DNA of 42,053 nt from Frankiales bacterium (GCA_025965475.1 JAOPWV010000080.1:1-42053), one strand, 5' to 3'. Shown: positions 1-9,556, numbered from the stretch's first letter. Numbers and translations are program-made. Notes: generated by a model from the sequence alone, not told the origin.

Positions 1-48
1 CTGTTCACAATCGCGGTGGACGGCCAGACGGTCGGCGTCGACATGTAG
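1..48 (+). CDS. C-terminal end of an unidentified protein (partial)
   Basis: The first 45 bases read open in frame 1 as LFTIAVDGQTVGVDM followed by TAG. Nearly every third codon position is G or C, as in the real genes of the window, so this is probably the tail of a plus-strand gene entering from the left. Fifteen residues are too few to name a family. The alternating hydrophobic/polar pattern would suit a beta strand near the end of a domain. Confidence 0.4.
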   Translation: MFTIAVDGQTVGVDM

Positions 49-88
49 CAGGAGGTCGACAGGACGAGCATGAGCCAACCTCTACGGA

Positions 89-108
89 AGCCGGTTTCGC
101 GAGAACAG
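89..108. repeat. 20-bp exact direct repeat (other copy at 716-735)
   Basis: The 20 bases here are identical to 716-735, which lie inside the helicase gene and encode the Leu-Phe-Ser-Arg-Asn-Arg-Leu stretch of its last motor domain on the minus strand. Flanking bases differ at once on both sides. Read on the minus strand, this copy gives LFSRNRLP and then a stop, so it is not a functional part of a gene. Confidence 0.6.
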
Positions 109-353
109 ACGACGCCGATACTTGCCTCGGAGCAGAGCATCACCCTCATCGGTCAGATGAGACACCGAACTTCGTCTTCCGGTTCTCAGCGCTCAAGCCG
201 GCCTAGTTCCAGGTGACGCTCGTCGCCCCACCTGCCCGCCGCGGCCCGTTGACGACCTGCGGCCGGTCGCGGCGTAGGCGGCGCACCTGCTCGGCGCCGG
301 TTCCCGGAGCGCTAGTACTAACGGTCTGCGGGGTCGTACTAGCGGCATGTCCG

Positions 354-420
354 TGGCCATGTGAAAGTCCCCGATGATGGCCACGTGAAGTCCCGCTGGT
401 GGCCAGCGGAAGTCCCCACC
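354..420. mobile_element. Tandem terminal repeats resembling an IS21-family end (remnant)
   Basis: Three imperfect units of about 21-24 bases lie head to tail at 354-377, 378-399 and 400-420. Each opens with TGGCCA and contains GAAGTCCC or GAAAGTCCC. Multiple short repeats of this style just inside the ends are a known property of IS21-family elements (istA/istB). No istA or istB reading frame is present, so this would be an isolated terminus left by deletion or the edge of an element lost to the left. An inverted pair GCTAGTAC (311-318) / GTACTAGC (336-343) lies just outside it. The assignment is from pattern memory only. Confidence 0.45.
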
Positions 421-540
421 TCGCGGTCGTCGTGTCTGCCGGGAGCTGAGGCCCTGGGCGGTGACGGTGGCGGTGTCGAAGCCGTGCACCGCCCAGGGGG
501 CTCCATTGTTGTCTGCGAGGAAGGAGTTGGACGTCATCAC
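421..540 (-). pseudogene. Possible gene fragment next to the IS21-like repeats
   Basis: On the minus strand from 540, a frame opens with MTSNSFLADNNGAPWAVHGF and continues to about residue 35 with a protein-like composition, then degenerates into arginine-rich sequence where it meets the IS-like repeats. It lies downstream of the helicase gene on the same strand. It may be the start of a gene cut by the insertion. I do not recognise the family. The open frame continues to 193, but that part covers the repeats and does not look coding. Confidence 0.25.
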
Positions 541-570
541 CGCCTACCGCCAGGTCGGCACCGACGTTGG

Positions 571-3500
571 CTATTCCATCCGGCTGGCTGACGCAGCGAA
601 CGCGCACAGCGTGGAGATGAGGCGCATCTCTTCGACGTCCCGTCCCCGGCTGTCCAGCAGCTCCTCGGTGCAGACCAGGTACGCCAGGCACCGGGCCCGG
701 CTGATGGCGACGTTGAGCCGGTTTCGCGAGAACAGGAAGTCCGCGCTGCGGGGCATGTGCTCTGCGCCGGACGTGGCCATGCTGAAAAGCACCACCGCTG
801 CCTGCCGGCCCTGGAACTTGTCGACGGAGCCGACGGCTACGCCGCGGGTCAGGGGGTCGGCCTCGAGGCGCTCCCGGAGCAGGTCTACCTGGTCGTTGTA
901 CGGCGCGACGACGAGAAAGTCCCGGATCGTGAGCGGCGACGCCTCGCCGTACTGGTTCACCCACTTCGTGCCGAGGAGCCGCCGGATCTCGGCGTGCACC
1001 AGCTCAACCTCCTCCGCGGCGTGGGTCGAGCGCCCTTCGTGGTCCGCCCGAAGCCAGCGCAGGCCGGTGCCGAACTCGGTGTCCTGAACGGCACAACTGA
1101 TGTGGCTGCTCAGACGACCCTCGTAGATGTTGTCGGAGATGAACGCGCAGATGTCTGGGTGCATTCGCCGCGTCTCGGTCAGGAACACGCCGCGGTCCGG
1201 TGGCATGGTCGTCGCGTTCCCCAACAAGTGCTGGAGCGCGCTGCCGCCGCTGGTGCCGGGGTGCGATGCCTGTGCCACCTGGGGCAGCTGCAGGGGGTCG
1301 CCGAGCAGGAGAAGATTGCGGGCCGAGCGGCAGGCGGCGAGCGTGTCTGCGAGCGACAGCTGCCCCGCCTCGTCCACGACGAGCACGTCGACCGGCTGGG
1401 TGGCCATTCCACACCGGAGAAGAGCCACGTGGTCCCAGCCACCAGGTTGAAGCCCGTCTTGGCGGTCGCCTGGTTAGAGCTCACGTACCTGACATTCGGC
1501 AGAGATCCCGGTCCCGCCGCCCCGACCTTCTTCACCGCCTGCAGCCGGTTCTGCTCACCCCGCTCCTGGAATAACTCGACAACAGCTTCGAGCAGGTTGT
1601 CGATGGCGTGGTGGCTGAAGGCGGTGATGCCGACGCGCTTGCCCGCGGTGATGAGCGCGTGGATCTGCTGTGCTCCGCGGAACGTCTTGCCTGTCCCCGG
1701 CGGTCCTTGGACGGCGACGCAGGTCCCGTCCAGCGCTGTCGTCCAAGCAAGCATGTCGTCGAGGTCGTCGGTGAAGACGCCCCCCGAGGGCCCTCGTCCG
1801 GGGAGGAAGCGGGGCAGGTCGCGACGCAGCAGCGCCATGGCGACAGGGCTGGGCGTGACCGCGGGGTCCAGCACCGCATCCGCTAGCTCGGACAGGGCCG
1901 CCGGTTTGGGGTAGGGGGAAACCCATTCGTTCGCGGCGACCACCGTCGGGATAACACCGCGCTCGGCCAGCGCATCTGACCAGAGCAGGTCGAGCTCGCC
2001 CGCGTCGGCGTCGAGCCGGCTGACGCTGGCGTAGGCGGGCGGGCCGTCGACGACGGGGAACAGGATGGTCTTTTCGATGCCGGCGCACTCCTGCGGCGGG
2101 AATCGGAACCGCATCGCCGGTGTGATCGGGTTGCCGTTGGCGCGCTTTCGCTCGACCAGCTCGACCGGCTCGAGCCCGGCGAGCGCCGAAGGGTCCTCGA
2201 GCAGGTCAGCTGTCTCCCCTGTGCAGGTGGCGAGCCGCGGAGCCAGGTACGCCTTCCACTCCCGCCGCCAATACCCGAGCACGTCGCCGAGCAGGTGTTC
2301 CGGCGTGTCCGGGCCAGCGGCGTGGAGTTGCTCGACGCGAGCGTCGAGCTCGGGGAGGTTGCTGGCAGGGTCGAGCACGGCGGGCCGCCAGGGCAGCTCC
2401 GGAGCCCGGTGCTCGACCAGCCAGTCGCGCACGGCGCGGGTCGCGCGCACGTCGTCCTCGTTGTACGCGGCAATGGCGTCCAGGGCGTCCGCCGCTCGGG
2501 TGGCCATCCACCGCTCGTACTCGACAATGGCACCCGCGCCCTTGTCGATGTCGTGGCCACGCTGATAGCTGGTGAGCCGCTCAAGCGCCTTGAGCCCGTA
2601 GGACTCGGTGCCCACCTGGACGGCGTTGCGCGCAACGACGAGCAAGTCGACGAAGGCCCCGGACTCGACGAGTTCCTCGAGGGCGACCTCGCCCACGCCG
2701 TGCTGCGACGCTAGCCGTTCCAGCGACGACCGTTCGGTGTGGTTGTAGTGGTAGACGTGCATCCCGGGGAACTGCTCGCGGCGCTCCCGCAGGTAGGCGA
2801 TCAACTCGGCCACCGCCTTACCCTCCTGCGCCTGGTCGTGTGCCCACCAGGTGCGGTACTCCCAGGCGCCCCCAGAGGTGCACTCGATGAGCCCGAACAG
2901 GAAGAACAGCCCCGCGTCGGGACGCCAGAACGGGTGCCCCTCGAAGTCGAGGAAGACGTCGCCGTCGTTAGGTTCGGGCAACAGGGCGAGGCCGTGGCCC
3001 CATACCGGCTCCTCGCCTGCCTCGATAAGCAGGAAAGGCGGAGGTTCCCCCTCCCACTGCTCCCGGGCCTGCCGCTGCAGCCGGGCCTGGGTGACGATGC
3101 GGGGCTGCCGCTGCTCGGGTATCCCCGGCACGGCGTCGACGTGGTCGGCGAGGGCTGCGAGCGTGCACACGGCCGCCTCCTGCAGCAGGACCCGGTCGGC
3201 GCTGCGTAGCCCGGCGACGTAGACGAGGGAGTCCGCGTCGCGCCAGCTGTGGTCGCAGACGTCGGCGAACTCGCAGAAAGCGCAGTGATCGCACGGCTCG
3301 GGCACGGCGGTACCGGTGGTGACCGCAAGGTCGAGCACGCGCGCCAACCGAGTCCGCAGCCGCTGCCAGTAGGCGGCGAAGTCCGCCGTCAGCAGCGACT
3401 CGACCTGGCCGGAGCCGAGCCATAGGTGCATCCGCGCGGGGCGCGTCCCGGTCGCCGCTTCGATCGCCTCCGCGTAGAACGACAGCTGCAACACGTGCGC

Positions 3501-3926
3501 GGGCTTGGCCTCCTGCCGGGCGAGCTTGGCGTCGACCGGCTCGACCGAGACGGATCCGTCGGGCGCCACGACTCGCAGCAGGAAGTCGGCGATGCCGCGA
3601 ATGCCGTCGTGGATCAGAGGCACCTGGTAGAGCACGTCCCAGTCATCGCCGGCGAAGGGATCGCCGATGCGCGCGACCCAAGCGGCGAACGACTCTCGGG
3701 GCAGCCGGTCCGGGACGATCCGCACCCGTAGCCCGCGGTCGACGTAGTCCTGCAGGCACGCCTCCTCGTGGGCGAGGCCCTTGTCGGCGAGCAGCCGGGC
3801 GAAGGAGCTCATCCCCGCGGGCGGCCTCTCCCGCAGCCCCTCCTCGACCTGATGTCTGAGATCGAGGTACGCGGCGCAGTCGAGCCACGCCGTGATCTTG
3901 GAAGGGGTGAGTGTGCGCTCGACCAT
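571..3926 (-). pseudogene. TM0106-type RecB-like nuclease / superfamily 1 helicase, broken by a frameshift
   Basis: Restored, this would be a protein of about 1118 residues. The N-terminal half has a RecB-like nuclease: GIAD at 111-114, the DAK motif at 132-134 and Gln147. Cys17 with Cys212, Cys215, Cys218 and Cys224 could hold an AddB-type iron-sulfur cluster. An RNase H-like (DEDD) exonuclease segment follows (Asp327, Glu329, Asp491/492). The helicase has Walker A GPPGTGKT at 741-748, then Walker B VVDEAG and a C-terminal RecA fold ending NVAISRAR. The frame is lost after residue 840, near base 1407: GVEWPPS should read GVEMATQPVDVL. One extra A in the minus-strand GTGGAATGGCC restores it. 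The two halves are open at 1407-3926 and 571-1428. The start is ATG at 3926. Either a real single-base deletion or an assembly error; the rest of the gene looks undamaged. Likely role: processing of DNA ends or structured nucleic acids. Confidence 0.85.
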
Positions 3927-4577
3927 GCTGCCTGCCTCACAGGTGCCGGACCGGGTGGGGAGCTCGCTCGCCTGCGGCGACTCGCTGGAAGGAGGTTCTC
4001 AGGCAACGGCCACGAAAGGCGACAGGTCGGGCCGACTCGTCCCCGAAGAAGCCGGCGAGCCGGTGCTGACCCGGTCACTGATGGGCTGCGCCCCGGACGC
4101 CAGTCGTCCCCGCGCACGGCGCCGTCCTCGCGGACCCGACGGCGACCTGGGGTGCTGCGGCGGGTGCGGAGGCGCTGCCCCATGGGCTGACGTACGACCG
4201 CGTCGCCCGCAGGAGCCGGGGCGCTGATTCGCGATCTTGTCGGGCCAGCGCGCTACGTTCCGACCATGGCCACGAAACCGCGCACATCGTGCCCCTCCCC
4301 CACTGCGGAGGCAGCCGGTGGGACGACTCCCACTTCGCGGTGCCCAAGTCCCCCCTCGGACACGATCGTCACGCAGACGGCCGCCCGCTTTGCGGGTGGC
4401 CATATGTGCCTTCTTGGGCACACTTGGGCCTGCTCACGATGGAGCTGCCCACGGCGCTGATGCCGCGCCGTAACAGGCTGCACATGGCTCCTCGCGGTCA
4501 ATGGGGCCCGGTGCCTGATTTCAGCGCCGCAGGCAGGCCTCCCGGACACCTTGCGCTCGCGCTGCGATGCGGCAGGT
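3927..4577. other. Intergenic stretch with no recognisable gene
   Basis: About 650 bases lie between the helicase start and the HD-protein stop. Several open frames cross it on both strands, but their translations are rich in Arg, Pro, Gly and Ser and show no domain-like pattern. No frame shows the third-position GC bias seen in its neighbours. I see no tRNA, inverted repeat or transposon end. It should contain the helicase promoter, but no convincing -10/-35 pair stands out. Confidence 0.5.
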
Positions 4578-5216
4578 CTACTCCGGCCAGTCGGACGCCT
4601 GGATGACCTCTACGAAGTCGATGCGCCGGAAGCCGGGGACGAAGTGCTCCAGTACGTCGGCGTTCACCGTGCCGAAGGTCGTCTCCGGGCGGTCGGCGAA
4701 CCCGTCGGTGAACGCCTCCAGGATCTGCCGCTTGAAATCAGGGCGCGGGTGCGCCTCGGTGACCGCGACACGCTGCTCCTCGCTGACTGCGTGGTAGCCG
4801 ATGCCCAGCACGTCCAACTCGACCCCCCGCGTGACCAAGGCGATCTCCGGCGCCATGTGCAGCGGGACCTCGGGCGTGGTGTGCAACGCGATGGCGGTCC
4901 ACGCCAGCGTCGCGGTGTCCTCGGAGAGGCCGCGGGTGAGCAGGAAGCTGCGGGCCTCGTCGGCGCCGTCGATCTCGAAGCGCTGGTCGGTGCGCCGGTA
5001 CTTCGGGGTCAGTCCGAGGTCGTGGAACATCGCGCCGACATAGAGGATCTCGGGGTCGTAGCGCAGGCCCTGCTCGCGGGCCCGGAGGGCGCCGAACAGG
5101 TACACCCGCCGGGAGTGGTGGAAGAGCAACGGGCTCGCGGCCTCCCGGACGAGCTCGGTGGCCTCGGCAACGAGCTTCGTGTCTGGGATCTCGATGCCAG
5201 CGATGCGGGTGGACAT
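4578..5216 (-). CDS. HD-domain hydrolase, cyanamide hydratase-like
   Basis: 212 residues starting MSTRIAGIEIPD. The ATG at 5216 is chosen because GAGGAGGA lies just upstream; a longer frame opens at 5303 but its extra residues look non-coding. HD-superfamily metal ligands are visible: His33/His34 in LFHHSRR, the HD pair His65-Asp66 in MFHDLGL, His112 in LHTTPEV and Asp135. The arrangement and the FHHSRRVYLFG opening resemble small single-domain HD proteins related to fungal cyanamide hydratase rather than the GGDEF-associated HD-GYP type. Members are metal-dependent hydrolases or phosphohydrolases, and their natural substrates are mostly unknown. It stands alone, with non-coding sequence on one side and a divergent kinase gene on the other. 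The family call is firm; the substrate is not inferable. Confidence 0.85.
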   Translation of the reverse strand: MSTRIAGIEIPDTKLVAEATELVREAASPLLFHHSRRVYLFGALRAREQGLRYDPEILYVGAMFHDLGLTPKYRRTDQRFEIDGADEARSFLLTRGLSEDTATLAWTAIALHTTPEVPLHMAPEIALVTRGVELDVLGIGYHAVSEEQRVAVTEAHPRPDFKRQILEAFTDGFADRPETTFGTVNADVLEHFVPGFRRIDFVEVIQASDWPE

Positions 5217-5568
5217 GGCGTCCTCCTCGTCGACGTTCGTGGATGCGCGGCCTGGCTTGCCGGCCGAGCTGTGGGGTGAGGGGCTCCAGCATCGCGACAA
5301 CACGCATCCACGCCTTCACGGCCAGCTTCAGACCGACGCTCCCGCTGCCCCGAAACCTGGGGTACCGGCTAGCCCGTAGTCGCTGTACGTCCAGGTGGTG
5401 CGGGGTGCCGATCGGGTCCGCAGCCGCTTTACGATTGGTCATGGCGCTGTCCAGCAGCCGGCCCTGACCCAGGTTGTAGGACTTCTACCCTTGCCGAGCG
5501 CACCATCCGACTGGTTCTGGGCGCTGGCCGCAACGGACCGGCCCGGTGGCGAGAGGGGCGACCTCGAG
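5217..5568. other. Divergent intergenic region between HD protein and kinase
   Basis: This 350-base stretch separates the diverging HD-protein and histidine-kinase genes and should hold both promoters. The kinase frame stays open upstream to 5395, so part of this could be coding if a distal start is used, but those 58 residues lack domain character. No clear palindrome or -10/-35 pair was found. Confidence 0.4.
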
Positions 5569-8160
5569 GTGCCTATCGTCCTGCCCACACCCGCGGCGAC
5601 CCGGCGATGGCTGCATGCCCGGGGCGCGGGGCTGTCCCAGCGGCGCCGGCTCGCCGGGGCGGTGATCGCGCTGGTCGTCCTTCCCCTGCTGACGATGGTC
5701 TTGGCCCATGTTCGCGCCATGGTGAACCTGCCCAGCCAGACGCTGCTCTACCTGCTCGCCGTCGTGGTCGTCGCGCTGGTCGGCGGGCTCGTCCCGGCGG
5801 TGGTCTCCGCGGTCGCGGCCGCGGTGCTGCTGGATCACTACTTCATCCCGCCGCTCTACGATTTCTCCGTCGCGGAACCCACCAATGTGGTGGCTCTGGT
5901 CGCGTTCGTCCTCGTCGCCGGCGCGGCCAGCTCGGTCGTAGGGCTGGCCGCGCGCCGCCGGCAGGCAGAAAGCCTGGCGGCCGCGCACGCCGAGAGCCGC
6001 GAGCAGCTCCGTGGACTCGCGCAGGAGCAGGCGGCGCTGCGGCGGGTCGCCACGCTGGTAGCTCATGGGGTGCCGGCCGCCGACGTCTTCGCGGCGGTTG
6101 CGCGGGAGGTCGGGGGGGTCCTCGGTGCGGACAGTACGAACATCGTCCGCTTCGGTCCCGACGACTCGGCGACCGTCGTCGCCAGTGTCGGACTGCGCCC
6201 GGAACAGGTTCCGGTGGGCACCCACTGGAAGCCAGAGCCGCCGATGGCCACGGCGGCCGTCCTGCGCACGGGACGGCCGGCTCGCGCCGACGACTACAGC
6301 GAGGCCTCCGGCCTGGCCGGTGACGCGGTCGGCCGGCTGGGAATCCGGTCGGGGGTCGCCGCTCCGATTCTCGTCGAGGGGCAGGTCTGGGGGGCGATCA
6401 ACGTCGGGACGCAGGGGCGCCGCTTTCCCGCCGATGCCGAACAGCGCATGGCAGATTTCACCGAGCTCGTCGGGACCGCGATCGCGAACGCCGAGGGCCG
6501 CGCGCAGCTCGAGGAGAGTCGCGACGAGCTCCGCCGCCTCGCCGACGAGCAGGCCGCCTTACGACGGGTCGCCACCCTGGTCGCCCGCGGAGTGCCGGCG
6601 GCCGAGGTGTTCCCTGCCGTCGCCCGGGAGGTCAGGCACATCCTCGGGTCCGCCGCCTCGAACATCTCCCGACTCGATGCTGACGGCGCGATCACCGTCC
6701 TCGCCCGCGTGGGCGAACACCAGGCCGAGCTGCCGGTGGGCAGCCGCTGGAGGCCTGAGCCGCCCCTGGCCGTGGCTGCGGTCCTGCGTACCGGCCGGCC
6801 GGCCCGCTGCGAGGACTACAGCGGAGCCTCCGGCGCATTCGTTGACGCCACCGTTCGCCCGATGGGGATCCGGTCGTCGGTGGCGGCGCCGATCGTCGTC
6901 GAAGGGCGGCTGTGGGGTGTGATCGTCGCCGGTGTGCTGCACGGCGGCTTCGCGCCGGGCACCGAAGAGCGCATGGCCGGCTTCACCGAGCTCGTCGGGA
7001 CCGCGATCGCGAACGCCGAGGGCCGCGCGCAGCTCGAGGAGAGTCGCGACGAGCTCCGCCGCCTCGCCGAGGAGCAGGCCGCGTTGCGGCGGGTCGCCAC
7101 ACTGGTCGCCCGCGGCGTACCGCCGGCGGAGGTGTTGTCGGCCGTCGCACACGAGGTCGGTCGGGTCCTCTGCGCCGACGGCACGGGCGTCGCCCGACTC
7201 GATGCCGACGGCGCGATCACGGTCTGCGCCTGCGTGGGCGACCTCCCGGGCGAGCTGGCCGTAGGGAGCCGCTGGCGGCCGGAGCCGCCCCAGGCCGTGG
7301 CGGTCGCCTTGCGCACCGGTCGGCCGGCGCGTAACGAGGACTACCGCAAGGACTCGGGCTTCCCTCCGCTGGGGATCCGGTCAGGTGTCGCCGTTCCGAT
7401 CGTGGTCGAGGGACGTCTGTGGGGAGTGATCAGTGTCGGGACACGGCACGGGCCTTTCCCAGCCGATACCGAGGGACGCATGTCCGGCTTCACCGAGCTC
7501 CTCGGCACCGCGATCGCCAACGCCGACGGCCGCGCCCAGCTGACCGCCTCCCGGGTCCGGATCGTCGCCGCCGCCGACGACGCCCGGCGCGGCATCGAAC
7601 GCGATCTGCACGATGGCACCCAACAGCGGCTCGTCGCGCTCAGCCTGACGCTGCGCGTGGCCCAGTCCACCGTGCCGGCGGACCTGCCCTGGCTGCAGGC
7701 CCAGATCGGCGGGGTCGCCGACGAGCTCAACGACACGATCGACGAGCTACGCGAGATCGCCCGCGGCATCCACCCTGCGATCCTGTCCGAGGGCGGCCTG
7801 GGGCCGGCCTTGCGCACCCTGGCCCGCCGCGCCGCCATCCCCGTAGAACTCGACATCCGTACCCCGAACCGCGCCGCGGACCCGATCGAGGTGGCCGCCT
7901 ACTACGTCGTGTCCGAGGCGCTGACGAACGCGACCAAGCACGCCCACGCCTCGTACGCGCGGGTGGCGGTCGAACAGCGCGACACCCTTCTCGACCTGTC
8001 GATACGCGACGACGGCGTCGGTGGCGCTGATCCCGCGGGAGGCTCGGGCCTGATCGGCCTGCGCGACCGGGTACAGGCCCTCGGCGGATCGATCGAGGTA
8101 GAAAGCCCGCGGGGGGCGGGGACAGCGATCGTCGTCGTGCTTCCGCTACAGCCCGAGTGA
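5569..8160 (+). CDS. Triple-GAF sensor histidine kinase (DUF4118 / 3xGAF / HisKA_3 / HATPase)
   Basis: About 863 residues from GTG 5569, which has GAGAGGGGCG upstream; the frame is open from 5395. An N-terminal membrane block of about four helices (about residues 30-125) matches the DUF4118 domain known from KdpD-type kinases. A short coiled segment follows, then three GAF domains at a 175-residue period, each opening with LRRVATLVA.GVP..(D/E)V and ending in an LEESRDELRRLA-like linker. The HisKA_3 dimerisation helix carries the phospho-acceptor His681 in IERDLHDGTQQRL. The ATPase part shows the N-box around ALTNATKHAH and the G-box DDGVGG. GAF pockets bind haem, flavin, cyclic nucleotides or nothing; no ligand can be read here. 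A NarL-type regulator should be the partner, but none is directly adjacent. hemA follows 76 bases downstream on the same strand. Confidence 0.92.
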   Translation: MPIVLPTPAATRRWLHARGAGLSQRRRLAGAVIALVVLPLLTMVLAHVRAMVNLPSQTLLYLLAVVVVALVGGLVPAVVSAVAAAVLLDHYFIPPLYDFSVAEPTNVVALVAFVLVAGAASSVVGLAARRRQAESLAAAHAESREQLRGLAQEQAALRRVATLVAHGVPAADVFAAVAREVGGVLGADSTNIVRFGPDDSATVVASVGLRPEQVPVGTHWKPEPPMATAAVLRTGRPARADDYSEASGLAGDAVGRLGIRSGVAAPILVEGQVWGAINVGTQGRRFPADAEQRMADFTELVGTAIANAEGRAQLEESRDELRRLADEQAALRRVATLVARGVPAAEVFPAVAREVRHILGSAASNISRLDADGAITVLARVGEHQAELPVGSRWRPEPPLAVAAVLRTGRPARCEDYSGASGAFVDATVRPMGIRSSVAAPIVVEGRLWGVIVAGVLHGGFAPGTEERMAGFTELVGTAIANAEGRAQLEESRDELRRLAEEQAALRRVATLVARGVPPAEVLSAVAHEVGRVLCADGTGVARLDADGAITVCACVGDLPGELAVGSRWRPEPPQAVAVALRTGRPARNEDYRKDSGFPPLGIRSGVAVPIVVEGRLWGVISVGTRHGPFPADTEGRMSGFTELLGTAIANADGRAQLTASRVRIVAAADDARRGIERDLHDGTQQRLVALSLTLRVAQSTVPADLPWLQAQIGGVADELNDTIDELREIARGIHPAILSEGGLGPALRTLARRAAIPVELDIRTPNRAADPIEVAAYYVVSEALTNATKHAHASYARVAVEQRDTLLDLSIRDDGVGGADPAGGSGLIGLRDRVQALGGSIEVESPRGAGTAIVVVLPLQPE
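6457..7070 (+). repeat. Nearly identical GAF-linker DNA repeats inside the kinase gene
   Basis: Bases 6457-6545 and 6982-7070 are identical over 89 bases, offset by 525 bases, which is exactly 175 codons and equals one GAF unit. They encode the end of one GAF domain and the coiled linker FTELVGTAIANAEGRAQLEE. A third, diverged copy starts near 7490. The flanking GAF cores differ clearly in sequence, so only the linker is conserved at DNA level. This suggests gene conversion or recent slippage between linkers. Confidence 0.85.
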
Positions 8161-8236
8161 TCCCCCTGCTGGCCGGTACCGCCGTTCGGCGCTGCCCGTG
8201 AAGATTCCAGGAGCTCTGGAAGCGATCGTGGGCGGT

Positions 8237-9556
8237 ATGACTCTGCTGGTCGTCGGGCTGTCCCACCGCAGCGCGCCGGTGGGGGTTCTGGAGCGGGTTG
8301 CCGTATCGCTTGTCGACCACGGCGCGGTCCTGAACCAGCTGCTCGGGTGCGCGCACGTTGACGAGGCGCTGCTGCTGTCCACCTGCAACCGCGTGGAGGT
8401 CTACGCGGAGGTCACGGCGTTCCACGGCGGTCTGGCGGACATCACCGACGTTCTGGAGTGCCGGTCCGCGATCGGGGTGCATGAGCTGTCCGAGCATCTC
8501 TACGTGCACTGTGCACAGACAGGTGTGGAGCATCTGTTCTCGGTGGCCGCAGGGATCGACTCGATGGTCCTCGGGGACCAGCAGATCATCGCTCAGCTGC
8601 GTAGCGCGTACGCCAAGGCCGAGGAGGCGGGCGCCCTGGGGCGCAGCCTCCACGAGGTGGTGCAACAGGCGTTGCGGGTCGGCAGACGTGTCCGCGCCGA
8701 GACCGGCATCGCGTCCGCAGGACCGTCGGTGGTCTCGGAGGCGCTGGCCGCCGCGTCCGCCGTCCTGGCGGGTGCCGGTGGTGCGACGGGTCTGGCGGGC
8801 CGGCGGGCACTGATCATCGGGGCCGGGTCGATGGGCGGCCTGGCCGCCGCGCAACTGCGCAGGTCCGGGGTGGCCGAGATCGTGGTGGCCAATCGCACCG
8901 AGGCTGCCGCACAGCGGCTGGCCGCGCGTTGTACCGCCGACGGCACTCCCGCCCGCGCCGTGGGTCTGGCCGGCGTCAGCGCCGAACTACCCGCCGCGGA
9001 CGTCGTGGTCTGCTGTGCCGGCGGGAGCGAGGCGGTGCTCGGGATCGACCAGTTCGCCGTCAGCTCGGCGCCCCTCGTGGTGTGCGATCTGGGACTGCCA
9101 CGCAATGTGGAGCCGGGGGTGGCCGACGTACCGGGAGTGACCCTGCTGGATCTCGGCGCCGTGGCGCGCCGGGCAGAGCAGCAGGGCACGGGGTCGGGCG
9201 CCGTCGAGTGGGTGCGCCGTCTCGTCGCCCAGGAGGTGCGCGATCACCTCGCGGCGCGGCGCACCGCGGAGGTGGCCCCGACGGTGATTGCGCTGCGCAG
9301 GCAGGCTGCCGAGGTGGTGGACGCGGAGCTGCTCCAGCTGGACCGACGGCTGCCAGGGCTCGACGCCGACGTACGCGAGGCGCTGGCCCGCACGGTGCGC
9401 CGGGTGGTGGGCAAGCTGCTGCACCCCCCCACGGTCCGCGTCAAGCAGCTCGCCGAGTCCGGTGCCGGTGAGACGTACGCAGACGCACTGCGTGAGCTGT
9501 TCGCCCTCGATCCGCAGGTGGCAGCGATCCTCACCGGGACGACCCGCACGGAGTGA
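8237..9556 (+). CDS. hemA: Glutamyl-tRNA reductase
   Basis: 439 residues. The enzyme reduces glutamyl-tRNA(Glu) with NADPH to glutamate-1-semialdehyde, the first committed step of C5 tetrapyrrole synthesis in the cytoplasm. The start MTLLVVGLSHRSAPV is typical of the family, which is why ATG 8237 is preferred over the longer frame from 8198. The catalytic Cys50 lies in LLSTCNRVE. The nucleotide-binding fold shows GAGSMGG from residue 195, followed by VVANRTE. The C-terminal helical dimerisation domain is complete, ending VAAILTGTTRTE. In actinomycetes hemA usually sits with hemC, hemD and hemB; here it is alone behind a sensor kinase, perhaps in the same transcript (76-base gap). It may be a second copy dedicated to a particular haem demand. 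A perfect hairpin terminator follows. Confidence 0.95.
   Translation: MTLLVVGLSHRSAPVGVLERVAVSLVDHGAVLNQLLGCAHVDEALLLSTCNRVEVYAEVTAFHGGLADITDVLECRSAIGVHELSEHLYVHCAQTGVEHLFSVAAGIDSMVLGDQQIIAQLRSAYAKAEEAGALGRSLHEVVQQALRVGRRVRAETGIASAGPSVVSEALAAASAVLAGAGGATGLAGRRALIIGAGSMGGLAAAQLRRSGVAEIVVANRTEAAAQRLAARCTADGTPARAVGLAGVSAELPAADVVVCCAGGSEAVLGIDQFAVSSAPLVVCDLGLPRNVEPGVADVPGVTLLDLGAVARRAEQQGTGSGAVEWVRRLVAQEVRDHLAARRTAEVAPTVIALRRQAAEVVDAELLQLDRRLPGLDADVREALARTVRRVVGKLLHPPTVRVKQLAESGAGETYADALRELFALDPQVAAILTGTTRTE

Noticed and set aside
70-214. Short plus-strand frame starting MSQPLRKPVSREQ
   Set aside because: AGGAGG lies upstream, but codon use lacks the GC3 bias of the window, the translation is low-complexity Ser/Arg, and it contains the 20-bp repeat of the helicase gene.
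757-1914. 385-residue open frame on the plus strand
   Set aside because: It is antisense to the helicase; it stays open only because of high GC and has no domain-like content.
4253-4606. Overlapping small frames in the 3.9-4.6 kb gap
   Set aside because: Compositionally unstable Pro/Arg/Ser/Cys-rich translations, no ribosome site and no family resemblance.
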